Assembly (NCBI GenBank): GCA_020252485.1
Contig: JADCCX010000030.1
Coordinates: 62,001 to 126,000 of the forward strand
Source: Methylocystis sp.
GTDB taxonomy: Bacteria; Pseudomonadota; Alphaproteobacteria; Rhizobiales; Beijerinckiaceae
DNA length: 64,000 nt
Reading direction: 5' to 3'
Shown: piece by piece, positions 8,395 through 16,803 of the stretch
How positions within the stretch are numbered: the stretch's first letter is position 1
Layout of the letters: every line of letters begins with the position of its first letter
Position numbers and translations under genes: made by a program
Notes under the pieces: generated by a model
What the model saw: the letters and a program-made list of their open reading frames with translations, nothing else
Databases searched by the model: none
Told to the model about the DNA's origin: nothing

Positions 8395-9861
8395 TCAGCT
8401 CGCTTCCGCCAGCATCGAGATCGTCTGCTTGGCGCTCTCGCCAATCAGGTCGGTCAGCGGTGTCGGATAATCGCCGGTGAAGCAATGGTCGGTGAACTGC
8501 GGCTGGGCGTTGTTGCGCCCGGCATAGCCGCAGGCGCGGTAGACGCCGTCAACCGACAGGAAGGCCAGGCTGTCGGCGCCGACATAGTCGCGCATTTCGG
8601 CGAGGTTCATGCGCGCCGCCAGCAGGTTGTCGCGGTTGGGCGTATCGATGCCGTAGTAATCCGGGTGGGTGATCGGCGGGCTGGCGATGCGGAAATGCAC
8701 CTCCTTCGCGCCGGCTTCCCGCATCATGCGCACGATCTTCACCGAGGTCGTGCCGCGCACGATGGAATCGTCGAGCAGCACGATGCGCTTGCCCTCGATG
8801 ATGGCGCGGTTGGCGCTGTGTTTCATGCGCACGCCAAGCTCGCGGATCGCCTGGCTCGGCTGGATGAAGGTGCGGCCCACATAATGGTTGCGGATGATGC
8901 CGAGCTCGTAGGGGATGCCCGACGCCTGGCTGAAGCCGATGGCGGCTGGCACGCCCGAATCCGGCACCGGCACCACGACATCGGCCTCGACCCCGCTTTC
9001 ATGGGCAAGCTCCGCGCCGAAACGCTTGCGGACGTCATAAACGTTGCGGCCATGAACGACGGAATCGGGCCGCGAAAAGTAGATGTACTCGAAGATGCAG
9101 GGGCGGGGCGCCACGGACTCGAACGGCTTGATCGACTGGATGCCCTTGTCCGAGATCAGCACGATCTCGCCGTTCTCGATGTCGCGGATGAACTTCGCGC
9201 CGATGATGTCGAGCGCGCATGTCTCGGAGGCCAGAACGTAGCAGCCGTTGAATTCGCCCAGCACCAGGGGGCGGATGCCAAGCGGATCGCGGGCGCCGAT
9301 CAGCTTCTTGTTGGTGAGGCCGACAAAGGAATAGGCCCCCTCGATCTGTGACAGCGCGTCGATGAAGCGGTCGATGAAGCGGCTTCGCAGCGAGCGCGCC
9401 ACCAGGTGCAGCACGACCTCAGTATCCGATGTTGATTGGCAGATCGCGCCCTTGCGGATGAGATCGCGCCTGAGCGTCAGGCCGTTGGTGAGGTTGCCGT
9501 TATGCGCGATGGCGAGGCCGCCCGCATCGAGTTCGGCGAACAGCGGCTGCACATTGCGCAGGATCGTCCCGCCGGTGGTCGAGTAGCGGACATGGCCAAC
9601 GGCGGCGTTGCCGGGCAATCGCTCAATCACGTCCTTGCGCGAGAAGGTGTCGCCGACAAGCCCCAGGCGGCGTTCCGAATGAAAACGGCCGCCATCGAAG
9701 CTGACGATCCCGGCCGCTTCCTCGCCGCGGTGCTGCAGCGCATGCAGACCGAGAGCCGTGATCGCCGCGGCATCAGGATGACCGAAGATGCCGAAGACCC
9801 CGCACTTCTCACGGAGGATGTCGCTCGCCGCGTCGTCCGGTCCGTTATCGAGTGCGGTCAT
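8395..9861 (-). CDS. purF: Amidophosphoribosyltransferase
   Basis: This is the first committed enzyme of purine synthesis, making 5-phosphoribosylamine from PRPP and glutamine. The 488-residue product has a class II glutamine amidotransferase domain. Its nucleophile is C20, in the context EKCGVFGIFG after a short propeptide that is normally removed. The C-terminal phosphoribosyltransferase domain has the PRPP loop VLLDDSIVRGTTS. HALQHRGEEAAGI is also diagnostic. A clear AGGAG lies nine bases before ATG 9861. It follows cvpA by 61 bp, the classical cvpA–purF order, and is followed closely by the SDR gene. Confidence 0.97.
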   Translation of the reverse strand: MTALDNGPDDAASDILREKCGVFGIFGHPDAAAITALGLHALQHRGEEAAGIVSFDGGRFHSERRLGLVGDTFSRKDVIERLPGNAAVGHVRYSTTGGTILRNVQPLFAELDAGGLAIAHNGNLTNGLTLRRDLIRKGAICQSTSDTEVVLHLVARSLRSRFIDRFIDALSQIEGAYSFVGLTNKKLIGARDPLGIRPLVLGEFNGCYVLASETCALDIIGAKFIRDIENGEIVLISDKGIQSIKPFESVAPRPCIFEYIYFSRPDSVVHGRNVYDVRKRFGAELAHESGVEADVVVPVPDSGVPAAIGFSQASGIPYELGIIRNHYVGRTFIQPSQAIRELGVRMKHSANRAIIEGKRIVLLDDSIVRGTTSVKIVRMMREAGAKEVHFRIASPPITHPDYYGIDTPNRDNLLAARMNLAEMRDYVGADSLAFLSVDGVYRACGYAGRNNAQPQFTDHCFTGDYPTPLTDLIGESAKQTISMLAEAS

Positions 9862-9922
9862 GGCGGCAGGTCTCCTGAGGCGCTCGTCCGTTGTGCGGCA
9901 AGGAATCTACGTTGTGCAGTCC

Positions 9923-10633
9923 CTATCGGTTCTGCTGAGGGCGTTGTCCACCATCGATCAGGCGTTGCAGCCCTGCGCGATCCTGCGGGCTCATCGACAC
10001 GGCAGCGACAGCGGGGGAAGGCGCCGCCAGAGAGGAGGCCGCCAACAAAGTCGCCGGCGATTCCGTGCGCTTCTGGGGCGTCGGCTCCGGCTCGCGCGGG
10101 GCCTCGCCTTCCGGCGTCTTGCCGCGCAGCTTCCGCAGCGTTTCCTCAGGGTTATCCGGCAGGAGCGCACGCAGGGAGTCGCCCGCCGAAATCAGCATCG
10201 GCCTGATTTTTGAATCGCGGATCCAGACCGGCTGGTTCTTGTCGTCGGGCGCGAGCCAGGTGAAGAACATGAAGCCGACGACAGCGAGCAGCGCACCGCG
10301 CGCCGCGCCGAAAATGAAACCCAGCGTCCGGTCAAGCGCTCCGATCCTGCTGTCGAGGATCATATCCGAAAGCTTCGAGGTCAGGAAATAGGCGACGAGG
10401 AGCGTGGCGAGAAAGATGGCGCCTGCGGCAACGGGAATGCCGACGCTTTTGTTGGTCGAGACATATTGCTGCACAAAGGGGATTGCCTGCGGATAGAAGA
10501 TGTAGGCCGCCACTGCCGCCACCGCCCAGGAGCCGATCGCCAGCACCTCGCGGGTGAAGCCTCGCAAGGCCGCAAGCAAGGCGGAGATCAGCACCACGCC
10601 GATGACGATCATATCAAGAATGGTGACGGGCAT
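9923..10633 (-). CDS. cvpA: CvpA-family membrane protein
   Basis: This 236-residue inner-membrane protein has four hydrophobic segments in the first 150 residues (MPVTILDMIVIGVVLISALL at the start) and a long Pro/Ala-rich cytoplasmic or periplasmic tail. CvpA was named for its effect on colicin V production and has been linked to envelope stress tolerance; its biochemical function is unclear. The start at 10633 has GGAG five bases upstream and begins with the conserved membrane helix; the longer open frame adds unconserved residues. It is placed directly before purF, as in many proteobacteria, and follows radA. Confidence 0.9.
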   Translation of the reverse strand: MPVTILDMIVIGVVLISALLAALRGFTREVLAIGSWAVAAVAAYIFYPQAIPFVQQYVSTNKSVGIPVAAGAIFLATLLVAYFLTSKLSDMILDSRIGALDRTLGFIFGAARGALLAVVGFMFFTWLAPDDKNQPVWIRDSKIRPMLISAGDSLRALLPDNPEETLRKLRGKTPEGEAPREPEPTPQKRTESPATLLAASSLAAPSPAVAAVSMSPQDRAGLQRLIDGGQRPQQNR

Positions 10634-10686
10634 AGGCACTCCGGAGCGGCGGGACGGGCTCTCTATAACGGCCGAATCCCTGTTCG

Positions 10687-12099
10687 TCACCCGTCTCTGG
10701 CGACGCGCTCCACGGTTCTGACAGGCTTTCCCGCAGCGACCAGCGCCACCAGATCCGCAATGCGCTCGATGGCGTGAATGCCGACAGCCCTGTCGCTCTC
10801 CTCCGCCTGCTGCGCCAGCGGCGCGGCTGCCCGGGTGAAGCCGAGCTTCGCAGCCTCCTTCAGCCGGTGGCCCGTATGGGATACCGGACGGACGGCGCCC
10901 GAAAGGCTGACTTCGCCGAAGATCGCCATGTCGATCGGCAGCGGATTGCCGGTGAGCGACGAGACGAGCGCCGCCGCGACCGCGAGATCGGCTGCCGGCT
11001 CGGCAATCCGCAAGCCGCCGGCGACATTGAGATAGACATCGTACTGGCCGAGCCGGACGCCGCCATGCGCCTCGAGCACCGCGAGGATCATGGCGAGCCG
11101 GCTCGTATCCCAGCCGACGACGGCGCGCCGCGGAGTGCCCATGCCATTGGGCACGACCAGCGCCTGCAACTCGACCAGCAGCGGCCGCGTGCCCTCCATT
11201 CCGGCGAAGACGGAGGTGCCGGCGGCATTGGGATCGCGCGTGCCGAGAAAGAGCGCGGACGGGTTGGCGACTTCGTTCAGGCCATTGCCGCGCATCTCGA
11301 AGACGCCGATCTCGTCGGTCGGACCGAAGCGGTTCTTCAGCCCGCGCAGGATCCGGAAATCATGGCCGCCTTCGCCCTCGAAGAAGATCACGGCATCGAC
11401 CATATGCTCGACAACGCGAGGCCCGGCGATCTGCCCGTCCTTCGTGACATGGCCGACGAGGATGACGGCAGCGCCCGTCGTCTTGGCGTAGCGGATCAGC
11501 GCCTGCGCCGAACCGCGCACCTGCGTGACCGTGCCGGGGGCGGCTTCCACGGCGCTTGTCCACATGGTCTGGATCGAGTCGATGATCACCAGCGCCGGCG
11601 TCTTGCCAGCTGAAAGAGTGGCGACGATGTCGTCGACATGCGTCTCCGCTGCGAGATCGACCGGGCTGTCCGCCAGCCCCAGGCGATCGGCCCTCAGCCG
11701 CACCTGCGCCACCGCCTCCTCGCCGGAGATGTAGACGACCCGCTGACCACGCTTCGCCAGCGCCGCCGCCGCCTGGATCAGCAGCGTCGACTTGCCGATG
11801 CCCGGCTCGCCGCCCAGCAGGATGACCGAACCCTTGACGAAGCCGCCGCCGGTCACCCGGTCCAGTTCGGCGATCCCGGCCGGGAGCCTGGGCGCATCAA
11901 GCGAGGCTCCGGTCAGCCCCTCCATGGCGATGATCCGGCCCTTGCCGATCCGCACGCCGCCGGGGCCGATCGGGGCGCTCAGCGACGAGCCTTCCTCGAC
12001 AATCGTGTTCCAGTCGCCGCAGGCTTCGCAGCGCCCCTGCCAGCGGCCATGGACCGCCCCGCAGTTCTGGCAGATGAATGAGGCCTTCGGCTTCGCCAC
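10687..12099 (-). CDS. radA: DNA repair protein RadA (Sms)
   Basis: RadA is a RecA-like branch-migration ATPase that helps process recombination intermediates. The 470-residue product starts with a C4 zinc finger (C10, C13, C24, C27). The Walker A motif is GEPGIGKS at 97-104, Walker B is VIIDSIQ at 171-177, the RadA-specific motif KNRFG is at 255-259, and a Lon-protease-like C-terminal domain follows. I set the start at GTG 12099 (first residues VAKPKASF, read as Met), two bases after the alr stop; the open frame upstream overlaps alr and is not coding. The close spacing implies co-translation with alr. Confidence 0.95.
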   Translation of the reverse strand: MAKPKASFICQNCGAVHGRWQGRCEACGDWNTIVEEGSSLSAPIGPGGVRIGKGRIIAMEGLTGASLDAPRLPAGIAELDRVTGGGFVKGSVILLGGEPGIGKSTLLIQAAAALAKRGQRVVYISGEEAVAQVRLRADRLGLADSPVDLAAETHVDDIVATLSAGKTPALVIIDSIQTMWTSAVEAAPGTVTQVRGSAQALIRYAKTTGAAVILVGHVTKDGQIAGPRVVEHMVDAVIFFEGEGGHDFRILRGLKNRFGPTDEIGVFEMRGNGLNEVANPSALFLGTRDPNAAGTSVFAGMEGTRPLLVELQALVVPNGMGTPRRAVVGWDTSRLAMILAVLEAHGGVRLGQYDVYLNVAGGLRIAEPAADLAVAAALVSSLTGNPLPIDMAIFGEVSLSGAVRPVSHTGHRLKEAAKLGFTRAAAPLAQQAEESDRAVGIHAIERIADLVALVAAGKPVRTVERVARDG

Positions 12100-12101
12100 G
12101 G

Positions 12102-13205
12102 TCAGACGCCGACGATGCGCCGCTGGTAGCGTTCGCCAAGCGAGGTCAGAATCTCGTAGCCATTGGTTCCCGCCATCACGGCGACGTCGTCCACGCTGAT
12201 GCCGTCGCCGATCAGGGTCATCCGTTGTCCGGCGGACACATCGGCGATCGGGCAATCCGTCACATCGACGGTGATCAGGTCCATCGAGATCCGTCCGACG
12301 AAGGGACAAAGCTTCCCGTTCATCATCGCCGCACCGCCCGGCTTGCCGTCAGCGCCCGACATCGACCGCAGCCAGCCGTCCCCGTAGCCAAGCGAAATCG
12401 TTGCAATCCGCGATGGACGCTTGGCTGTCCATTGCGCATTATAGCCAACCGATTCACCCGGCTCGATATGCCTGATCTGCAGGATCTGCGCTTCGAGGCG
12501 GATCACCGGCTTCATGGGGTTGTGCTGGTCCGGCGTCGGATTGCCGCCGTAAATCGCATAGCCCGGCCGCGTCAGCTCATAAATCGGCGGCTCAGGCAGA
12601 AAATGCGCTGAGGAATTGGCGAGGCTGCGCCGCTTGATCCGGTCGCCGAACCAGTCCTTGACCCTGTTGAAGCAGGTGATCTGCGCCATGTTCATGTCGC
12701 TGCCGGGCTCCTCAGACGATACCAGATGCGACATCAGGACCTCGATCCCGATCGATTCCCACTCGTTGAGAGTCGATAAGGTCTTGGCTTCGCCCAGCGA
12801 AAGGCCGAGGCGGTTCATGCCCGTGTCCACATGCAGGGCGGAAGGTCCGCCGCCGGCCTTTTTCCAGCGGCCGACTTCGCTGATGGTGCCAAGCACGGGC
12901 CGCAGCCGGTTGATCTGATAAAGGGGCTCCGACCCCGGCGGCATGCCGTTCAGGACATAGATGATGGACGTCGGCGCAGCCTTGCGGACCCGGAAGCCCT
13001 CTTCAAGATGGGCTGTGAAAAAAGTACAGCAGCCGGCGCGCGCCAGAACGGGCACAACCGTTTCGATTCCCAGTCCGTAGGCGTTGGCCTTGACGACGGC
13101 AGCGCACTCCGCTGGCGCTATCCTAGATGACAGGAGCCGCCAATTGTGGGCAATCGCGGCGGCGTCGATCGCTAACATAGCCCCGTGCGGATTCGGCAGA
13201 TTCAT
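12102..13205 (-). CDS. alr: Alanine racemase
   Basis: This PLP enzyme interconverts L- and D-alanine, supplying D-alanine for peptidoglycan. The 367-residue product has the PLP lysine K39 in AAVVKANAYGLG and the catalytic tyrosine region SVGYNAQW in the C-terminal part, with the expected TIM barrel and beta domain. The start chosen (13205, MNLPNPHGA) precedes the conserved DAAAIAHNWRLL; no strong ribosome-binding site is seen and 13298 is possible. It heads the minus-strand run alr-radA-cvpA-purF-SDR. In many relatives dnaB lies directly upstream; here that place is taken by a repeat element and the divergent uvrA. Confidence 0.95.
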   Translation of the reverse strand: MNLPNPHGAMLAIDAAAIAHNWRLLSSRIAPAECAAVVKANAYGLGIETVVPVLARAGCCTFFTAHLEEGFRVRKAAPTSIIYVLNGMPPGSEPLYQINRLRPVLGTISEVGRWKKAGGGPSALHVDTGMNRLGLSLGEAKTLSTLNEWESIGIEVLMSHLVSSEEPGSDMNMAQITCFNRVKDWFGDRIKRRSLANSSAHFLPEPPIYELTRPGYAIYGGNPTPDQHNPMKPVIRLEAQILQIRHIEPGESVGYNAQWTAKRPSRIATISLGYGDGWLRSMSGADGKPGGAAMMNGKLCPFVGRISMDLITVDVTDCPIADVSAGQRMTLIGDGISVDDVAVMAGTNGYEILTSLGERYQRRIVGV

Positions 13206-13337
13206 GCAACGGTTAAACGCCAGAGGGAAAGTCCGTGCAAGCGGAGAGTATCCTGCGTCCGCGCCGAATTTCTGCGTTTTCAAGCGGCATTGCTCCAAAC
13301 TGGCGCGCTGCCGTGTCGGCCCTGACGCCGCAACCTC

Positions 13338-13571
13338 GGCCCTGAACCCGGGTTAACGCTTGCCTCCACGGGCGCCCATCCCGCCCCCTTGCGGGGCGGG
13401 TGGCCGAGCACAACGAGGCCGGGTGGGGGGCTTTTTCCATTTCTTCCTCATGATCACCCCTGCCCGGCATCACCCCTGCCCGGCATCACCCCTGCCCGGC
13501 GGCTTTCGCCGCCGACCCTCCCCGTCAAGGGGAGGGAAGGAGCCCGCTTGTTAACCCGCATTCACGGCCCT
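13338..13571. repeat. Dispersed intergenic element, copy B (about 234 bp)
   Basis: Most of the 525-bp gap between alr and uvrA is this element. It is in the opposite orientation to copy A and the same orientation as copy C. The left end is GGCCCTGAACCCGGGTTAAC; the right end carries the inverted match GTTAACCCGCATTCACGGCC. Inside are the CCCTCCCCGTCAAGGGGAGG hairpin and, only in this copy, three tandem units of the 16-mer ATCACCCCTGCCCGGC (13453-13500). The near-direct repeat CGGCCCTGACKCCGCAAC flanks it (13317-13334 and 13565-13582, one mismatch). The rest of the gap holds the LexA box of uvrA and no gene. Confidence 0.8.
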
Positions 13572-13609
13572 GACTCCGCAACGGCCATCCTTGCGAATCA
13601 TGATTCCAT

Positions 13610-13624
13610 GTTCTATTTATGTTC
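13610..13624 (+). promoter_or_regulatory. LexA (SOS) box upstream of uvrA
   Basis: The sequence GTTCTATTTATGTTC is a perfect GTTC-N7-GTTC direct repeat, the LexA operator described for alphaproteobacteria. It lies 107 bp before the uvrA start, in the only promoter region of that gene, and uvrA is a classical SOS gene. This gives a good internal standard for the second LexA-like site at 20410-20441. Confidence 0.85.
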
Positions 13625-13730
13625 TCAAAAAACCAATGCGGCATAGTGTTCGTAAGCCTGATCAGGCGTAGGCAGGGTCCGCATTGATGCCTAGATAGGC
13701 CTTTACCCGGCATTTGAGAGCTGAGATCGC

Positions 13731-16691
13731 ATGGCGCGCGGCAAGACGGCAGGTGGTACGACGGCAAGCGATATCGATACGCTCTTCGAGGAGATGGGCG
13801 CGCGGCCGCACCATGACCAGCGGGTTATCTCGGTGCGCGGCGCGCGCGAGCACAACCTGAAGAACGTCGATCTGGCGATCCCGCGCGACAAGCTCGTCGT
13901 CTTCACCGGCCTCTCCGGCTCCGGCAAATCCTCGCTCGCCTTCGACACCATCTACGCCGAAGGCCAACGCCGCTACGTCGAATCGCTTTCCGCCTATGCG
14001 CGCCAGTTTCTGGAGATGATGCAGAAGCCGGATGTCGATCAGATCGATGGTCTCTCGCCGGCGATCTCGATCGAGCAGAAGACAACATCGAAAAACCCGC
14101 GCTCGACAGTGGGCACGGTCACCGAAATCTACGATTACATGCGCCTTCTCTGGGCCCGGGTCGGCATTCCCTATTCGCCTGCGACGGGTTTGCCCATCGA
14201 GAGCCAGACGATCAGCCAGATGGTCGACCGCGTGCTCTCGCTGCCGGAGAAGACGCGGCTGCTGGTGATGGCTCCGGTGGTGAGGGGCCGCAAGGGCGAG
14301 TTCCGCAAGGATTTCGCCGAATGGCAGAAGAAGGGCTTTCAGCGCGTCAAGGTCAATGGCGAGATCTATGATATCGGCGATGCGCCGGTGCTCGACAAGA
14401 AATTCAAGCACGACATCGATATCGTCGTGGACCGGATCGCTGTGCGGCCCGAGATCGCGGCGCGGCTGGCGGAGAGCTTCGAGACGGCGCTGGGACTGGC
14501 CGAAGGGATCGCCGTTGTCGAATACGCCGATGAGAAGGAGGAGGATGGTTCGCCCCGGCGGATCATGTTCTCGGAGAAATTCGCCTGTCCCGTTTCCGGC
14601 TTCACCATCCCGGAGATCGAGCCTCGGCTGTTCTCCTTCAACAATCCCTTCGGGGCTTGCCCGACCTGCGGCGGCATCGGCCATGAGATGCGGATCGACC
14701 CCGAATTGATCATTCCGGATGGGGCGCTGTCCTGCAAGAAGGGCGCAGTGGCGCCCTGGGCCAAATCCACTTCGCCCTATTACGGGCAGACGCTCGACGC
14801 GCTCGCGAGGCATTTCGGCTTTTCGCTGACCAAGCGATGGGATGATCTGCCGCAGAAGGCGCAAAATGTCATTCTCTACGGCTCGGGCAGCGAGGATGTG
14901 ACGTTCAGATATGACGACGGTCTGCGCAGCTATGAGGTGCGCAAACCCTTCGAGGGCGTGATCAACAATCTCGAACGGCGCTACAAGGAGACCGACAGCG
15001 ACTGGGCGCGCGAAGAGATCGGCCGTTTCATGTCGGAAACGCCCTGCCATGCCTGCGCCGGCGAACGGCTGAAGCCCGAAGCGCTGGCGGTGAAGATCGC
15101 AGGCTGCACGATCAGCGAGGTGACGCGGCTTTCGGTCAAGGACGCCAGCCTCTGGTACAGCGATCTCACCCACAAGCTTTCCGACAAGCAGCGCGAGATC
15201 GCCGTGCGCATCCTCAAGGAGATACGCGACCGGCTGCGCTTCCTCGTCGATGTCGGCCTTGATTATCTGTCGCTCGGCCGGGCATCGGGAACGCTGTCGG
15301 GCGGCGAAAGCCAGCGCATCCGTCTGGCGTCGCAGATCGGCTCCGGGTTGACGGGCGTGCTCTATGTGCTCGACGAGCCGTCCATCGGCCTTCATCAGCG
15401 CGACAACGAGCGGTTGCTGGGCACCCTCAAGCGGCTGCGGGATCTCGGCAATTCGGTCATCGTCGTCGAACACGATGAGGACGCGATCCTGCAGGCGGAT
15501 TACGTCGTGGATGTCGGCCCTGGCGCGGGCATCCACGGCGGACGCATTGTCGCGCAGGGCACGCCAGCGCAGGTGATGGCCAATCCCGCTTCGCTGACGG
15601 GCAAGTATCTGACCGGCGAATTGCTTGTCGCGGTGCCCGGCAAGCGGCGCAGGCCGATGAAGTCGCGCATGCTCAAGATCGTCAATGCGCGCGGCAACAA
15701 CCTCAAGAACGTGACCGTAGAGCTGCCGCTTGGCACCTTCACCTGCATCACCGGCGTTTCGGGCGGCGGCAAATCCACGCTCGTCATCGACACGCTCTAC
15801 AAGCTTGCGGCAAAAAGGCTCAACGGGGCGCTGGAGCATCCAGCGCCTCATGACCGCATCGAAGGCCTGGAGCATCTCGACAAGGTCATCGACATCGACC
15901 AGTCGCCGATCGGCCGCACGCCGCGCTCCAACCCGGCGACCTATACCGGGGCCTTCACCCCGATCCGGGAATGGTTCGCCGGTTTGCCGGAGGCGAAGGC
16001 GCGCGGCTATCAGCCGGGCCGCTTCTCCTTCAACGTCAAGGGCGGCCGCTGCGAGGCTTGTCAGGGCGACGGCGTCCTCAAGATCGAGATGCACTTCCTC
16101 CCCGATGTCTATGTCACCTGCGATGTCTGCAAGGGCAAGCGCTACGACCGTGAGACGCTGGAGGTGAAATACCGCAGCAAGTCGATCGCCGACGTGCTGG
16201 ATTCAACCGTTGAAGAGGCGCGCGACCTTTTCAAGGCTGTGCCCTCGATCCGCGAGAAGATGGAGACGCTGGCGCGCGTCGGCCTCGATTACGTCAAGGT
16301 CGGCCAGCAGGCGACCACGCTTTCCGGCGGCGAGGCGCAGCGGGTGAAGCTGTCGAAGGAGCTTTCGAAGCGCGCCACCGGCCGCACGCTCTACATCCTC
16401 GACGAGCCGACGACCGGCCTGCATTTCCACGATGTCGCCAAGCTGCTCGAGGTGCTCCACGAACTGGTCGAGCAGGGGAATACCGTCGTCGTCATCGAGC
16501 ATAATCTTGAAGTCATCAAGACCGCCGATTGGGTGATCGACATGGGTCCGGAAGGCGGCGACGGCGGCGGCGAGGTGGTCGCCATCGGCACGCCCGAGGA
16601 TATAGCCGCGAATGCGCGCAGCCATACGGGGCGTTTCCTCAAGGAGGTTCTGGCGCGGCGGCCGCTGAAGCAGGCGAACGCCGCCGAATAG
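13731..16691 (+). CDS. uvrA: Excinuclease ABC subunit A
   Basis: UvrA is the damage-recognising ATPase of nucleotide excision repair, loading UvrB at lesions. The 986-residue protein has two ABC ATPase modules, with Walker A motifs GLSGSGKS at 60-67 and GVSGGGKS at 675-682 and signatures [16 protein letters not shown] and [15 protein letters not shown]. The C-terminal zinc finger begins C774-EA-C777 and closes with CDVC. In the other zinc module the first pair is C286-PV-S289 rather than Cys-x2-Cys, with C310 and C313 intact; I believe this variant is common in Rhizobiales. A perfect LexA box lies upstream. The stop codon is in TAGAGCG, followed by a short hairpin. Confidence 0.98.
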   Translation: MARGKTAGGTTASDIDTLFEEMGARPHHDQRVISVRGAREHNLKNVDLAIPRDKLVVFTGLSGSGKSSLAFDTIYAEGQRRYVESLSAYARQFLEMMQKPDVDQIDGLSPAISIEQKTTSKNPRSTVGTVTEIYDYMRLLWARVGIPYSPATGLPIESQTISQMVDRVLSLPEKTRLLVMAPVVRGRKGEFRKDFAEWQKKGFQRVKVNGEIYDIGDAPVLDKKFKHDIDIVVDRIAVRPEIAARLAESFETALGLAEGIAVVEYADEKEEDGSPRRIMFSEKFACPVSGFTIPEIEPRLFSFNNPFGACPTCGGIGHEMRIDPELIIPDGALSCKKGAVAPWAKSTSPYYGQTLDALARHFGFSLTKRWDDLPQKAQNVILYGSGSEDVTFRYDDGLRSYEVRKPFEGVINNLERRYKETDSDWAREEIGRFMSETPCHACAGERLKPEALAVKIAGCTISEVTRLSVKDASLWYSDLTHKLSDKQREIAVRILKEIRDRLRFLVDVGLDYLSLGRASGTLSGGESQRIRLASQIGSGLTGVLYVLDEPSIGLHQRDNERLLGTLKRLRDLGNSVIVVEHDEDAILQADYVVDVGPGAGIHGGRIVAQGTPAQVMANPASLTGKYLTGELLVAVPGKRRRPMKSRMLKIVNARGNNLKNVTVELPLGTFTCITGVSGGGKSTLVIDTLYKLAAKRLNGALEHPAPHDRIEGLEHLDKVIDIDQSPIGRTPRSNPATYTGAFTPIREWFAGLPEAKARGYQPGRFSFNVKGGRCEACQGDGVLKIEMHFLPDVYVTCDVCKGKRYDRETLEVKYRSKSIADVLDSTVEEARDLFKAVPSIREKMETLARVGLDYVKVGQQATTLSGGEAQRVKLSKELSKRATGRTLYILDEPTTGLHFHDVAKLLEVLHELVEQGNTVVVIEHNLEVIKTADWVIDMGPEGGDGGGEVVAIGTPEDIAANARSHTGRFLKEVLARRPLKQANAAE

Positions 16692-16697
16692 AGCGTC

Positions 16698-16717
16698 TTC
16701 GCCGTAGGGACGGCGAA
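16698..16717 (+). terminator. Short hairpin after uvrA
   Basis: TTCGCCGT (16698-16705), loop AGGG, and ACGGCGAA (16710-16717) form a perfect 8-bp stem seven bases after the uvrA stop. There is no U-run, so it is only a possible terminator or RNA-stabilising structure, separating uvrA from the HerA-like gene. Confidence 0.4.
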
Positions 16718-16803
16718 TGAGACCTCTCTGGTGGTTTATGCAATTAGATTACGAGCCATTAATCTCCGCTGGGCATATTCCCTGCGCAACACGGGGATGT
16801 TTG

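Noticed and set aside
13453-13500. Three 16-bp units as a CRISPR fragment
   Set aside because: The units are directly adjacent without spacers and belong to the dispersed element; no cas genes are present.
13662-16094. Long minus-strand open frame (810 codons) opposite uvrA
   Set aside because: It is the antisense shadow of uvrA in high-GC DNA; its translation is rich in Arg, His and Asp with no family resemblance.
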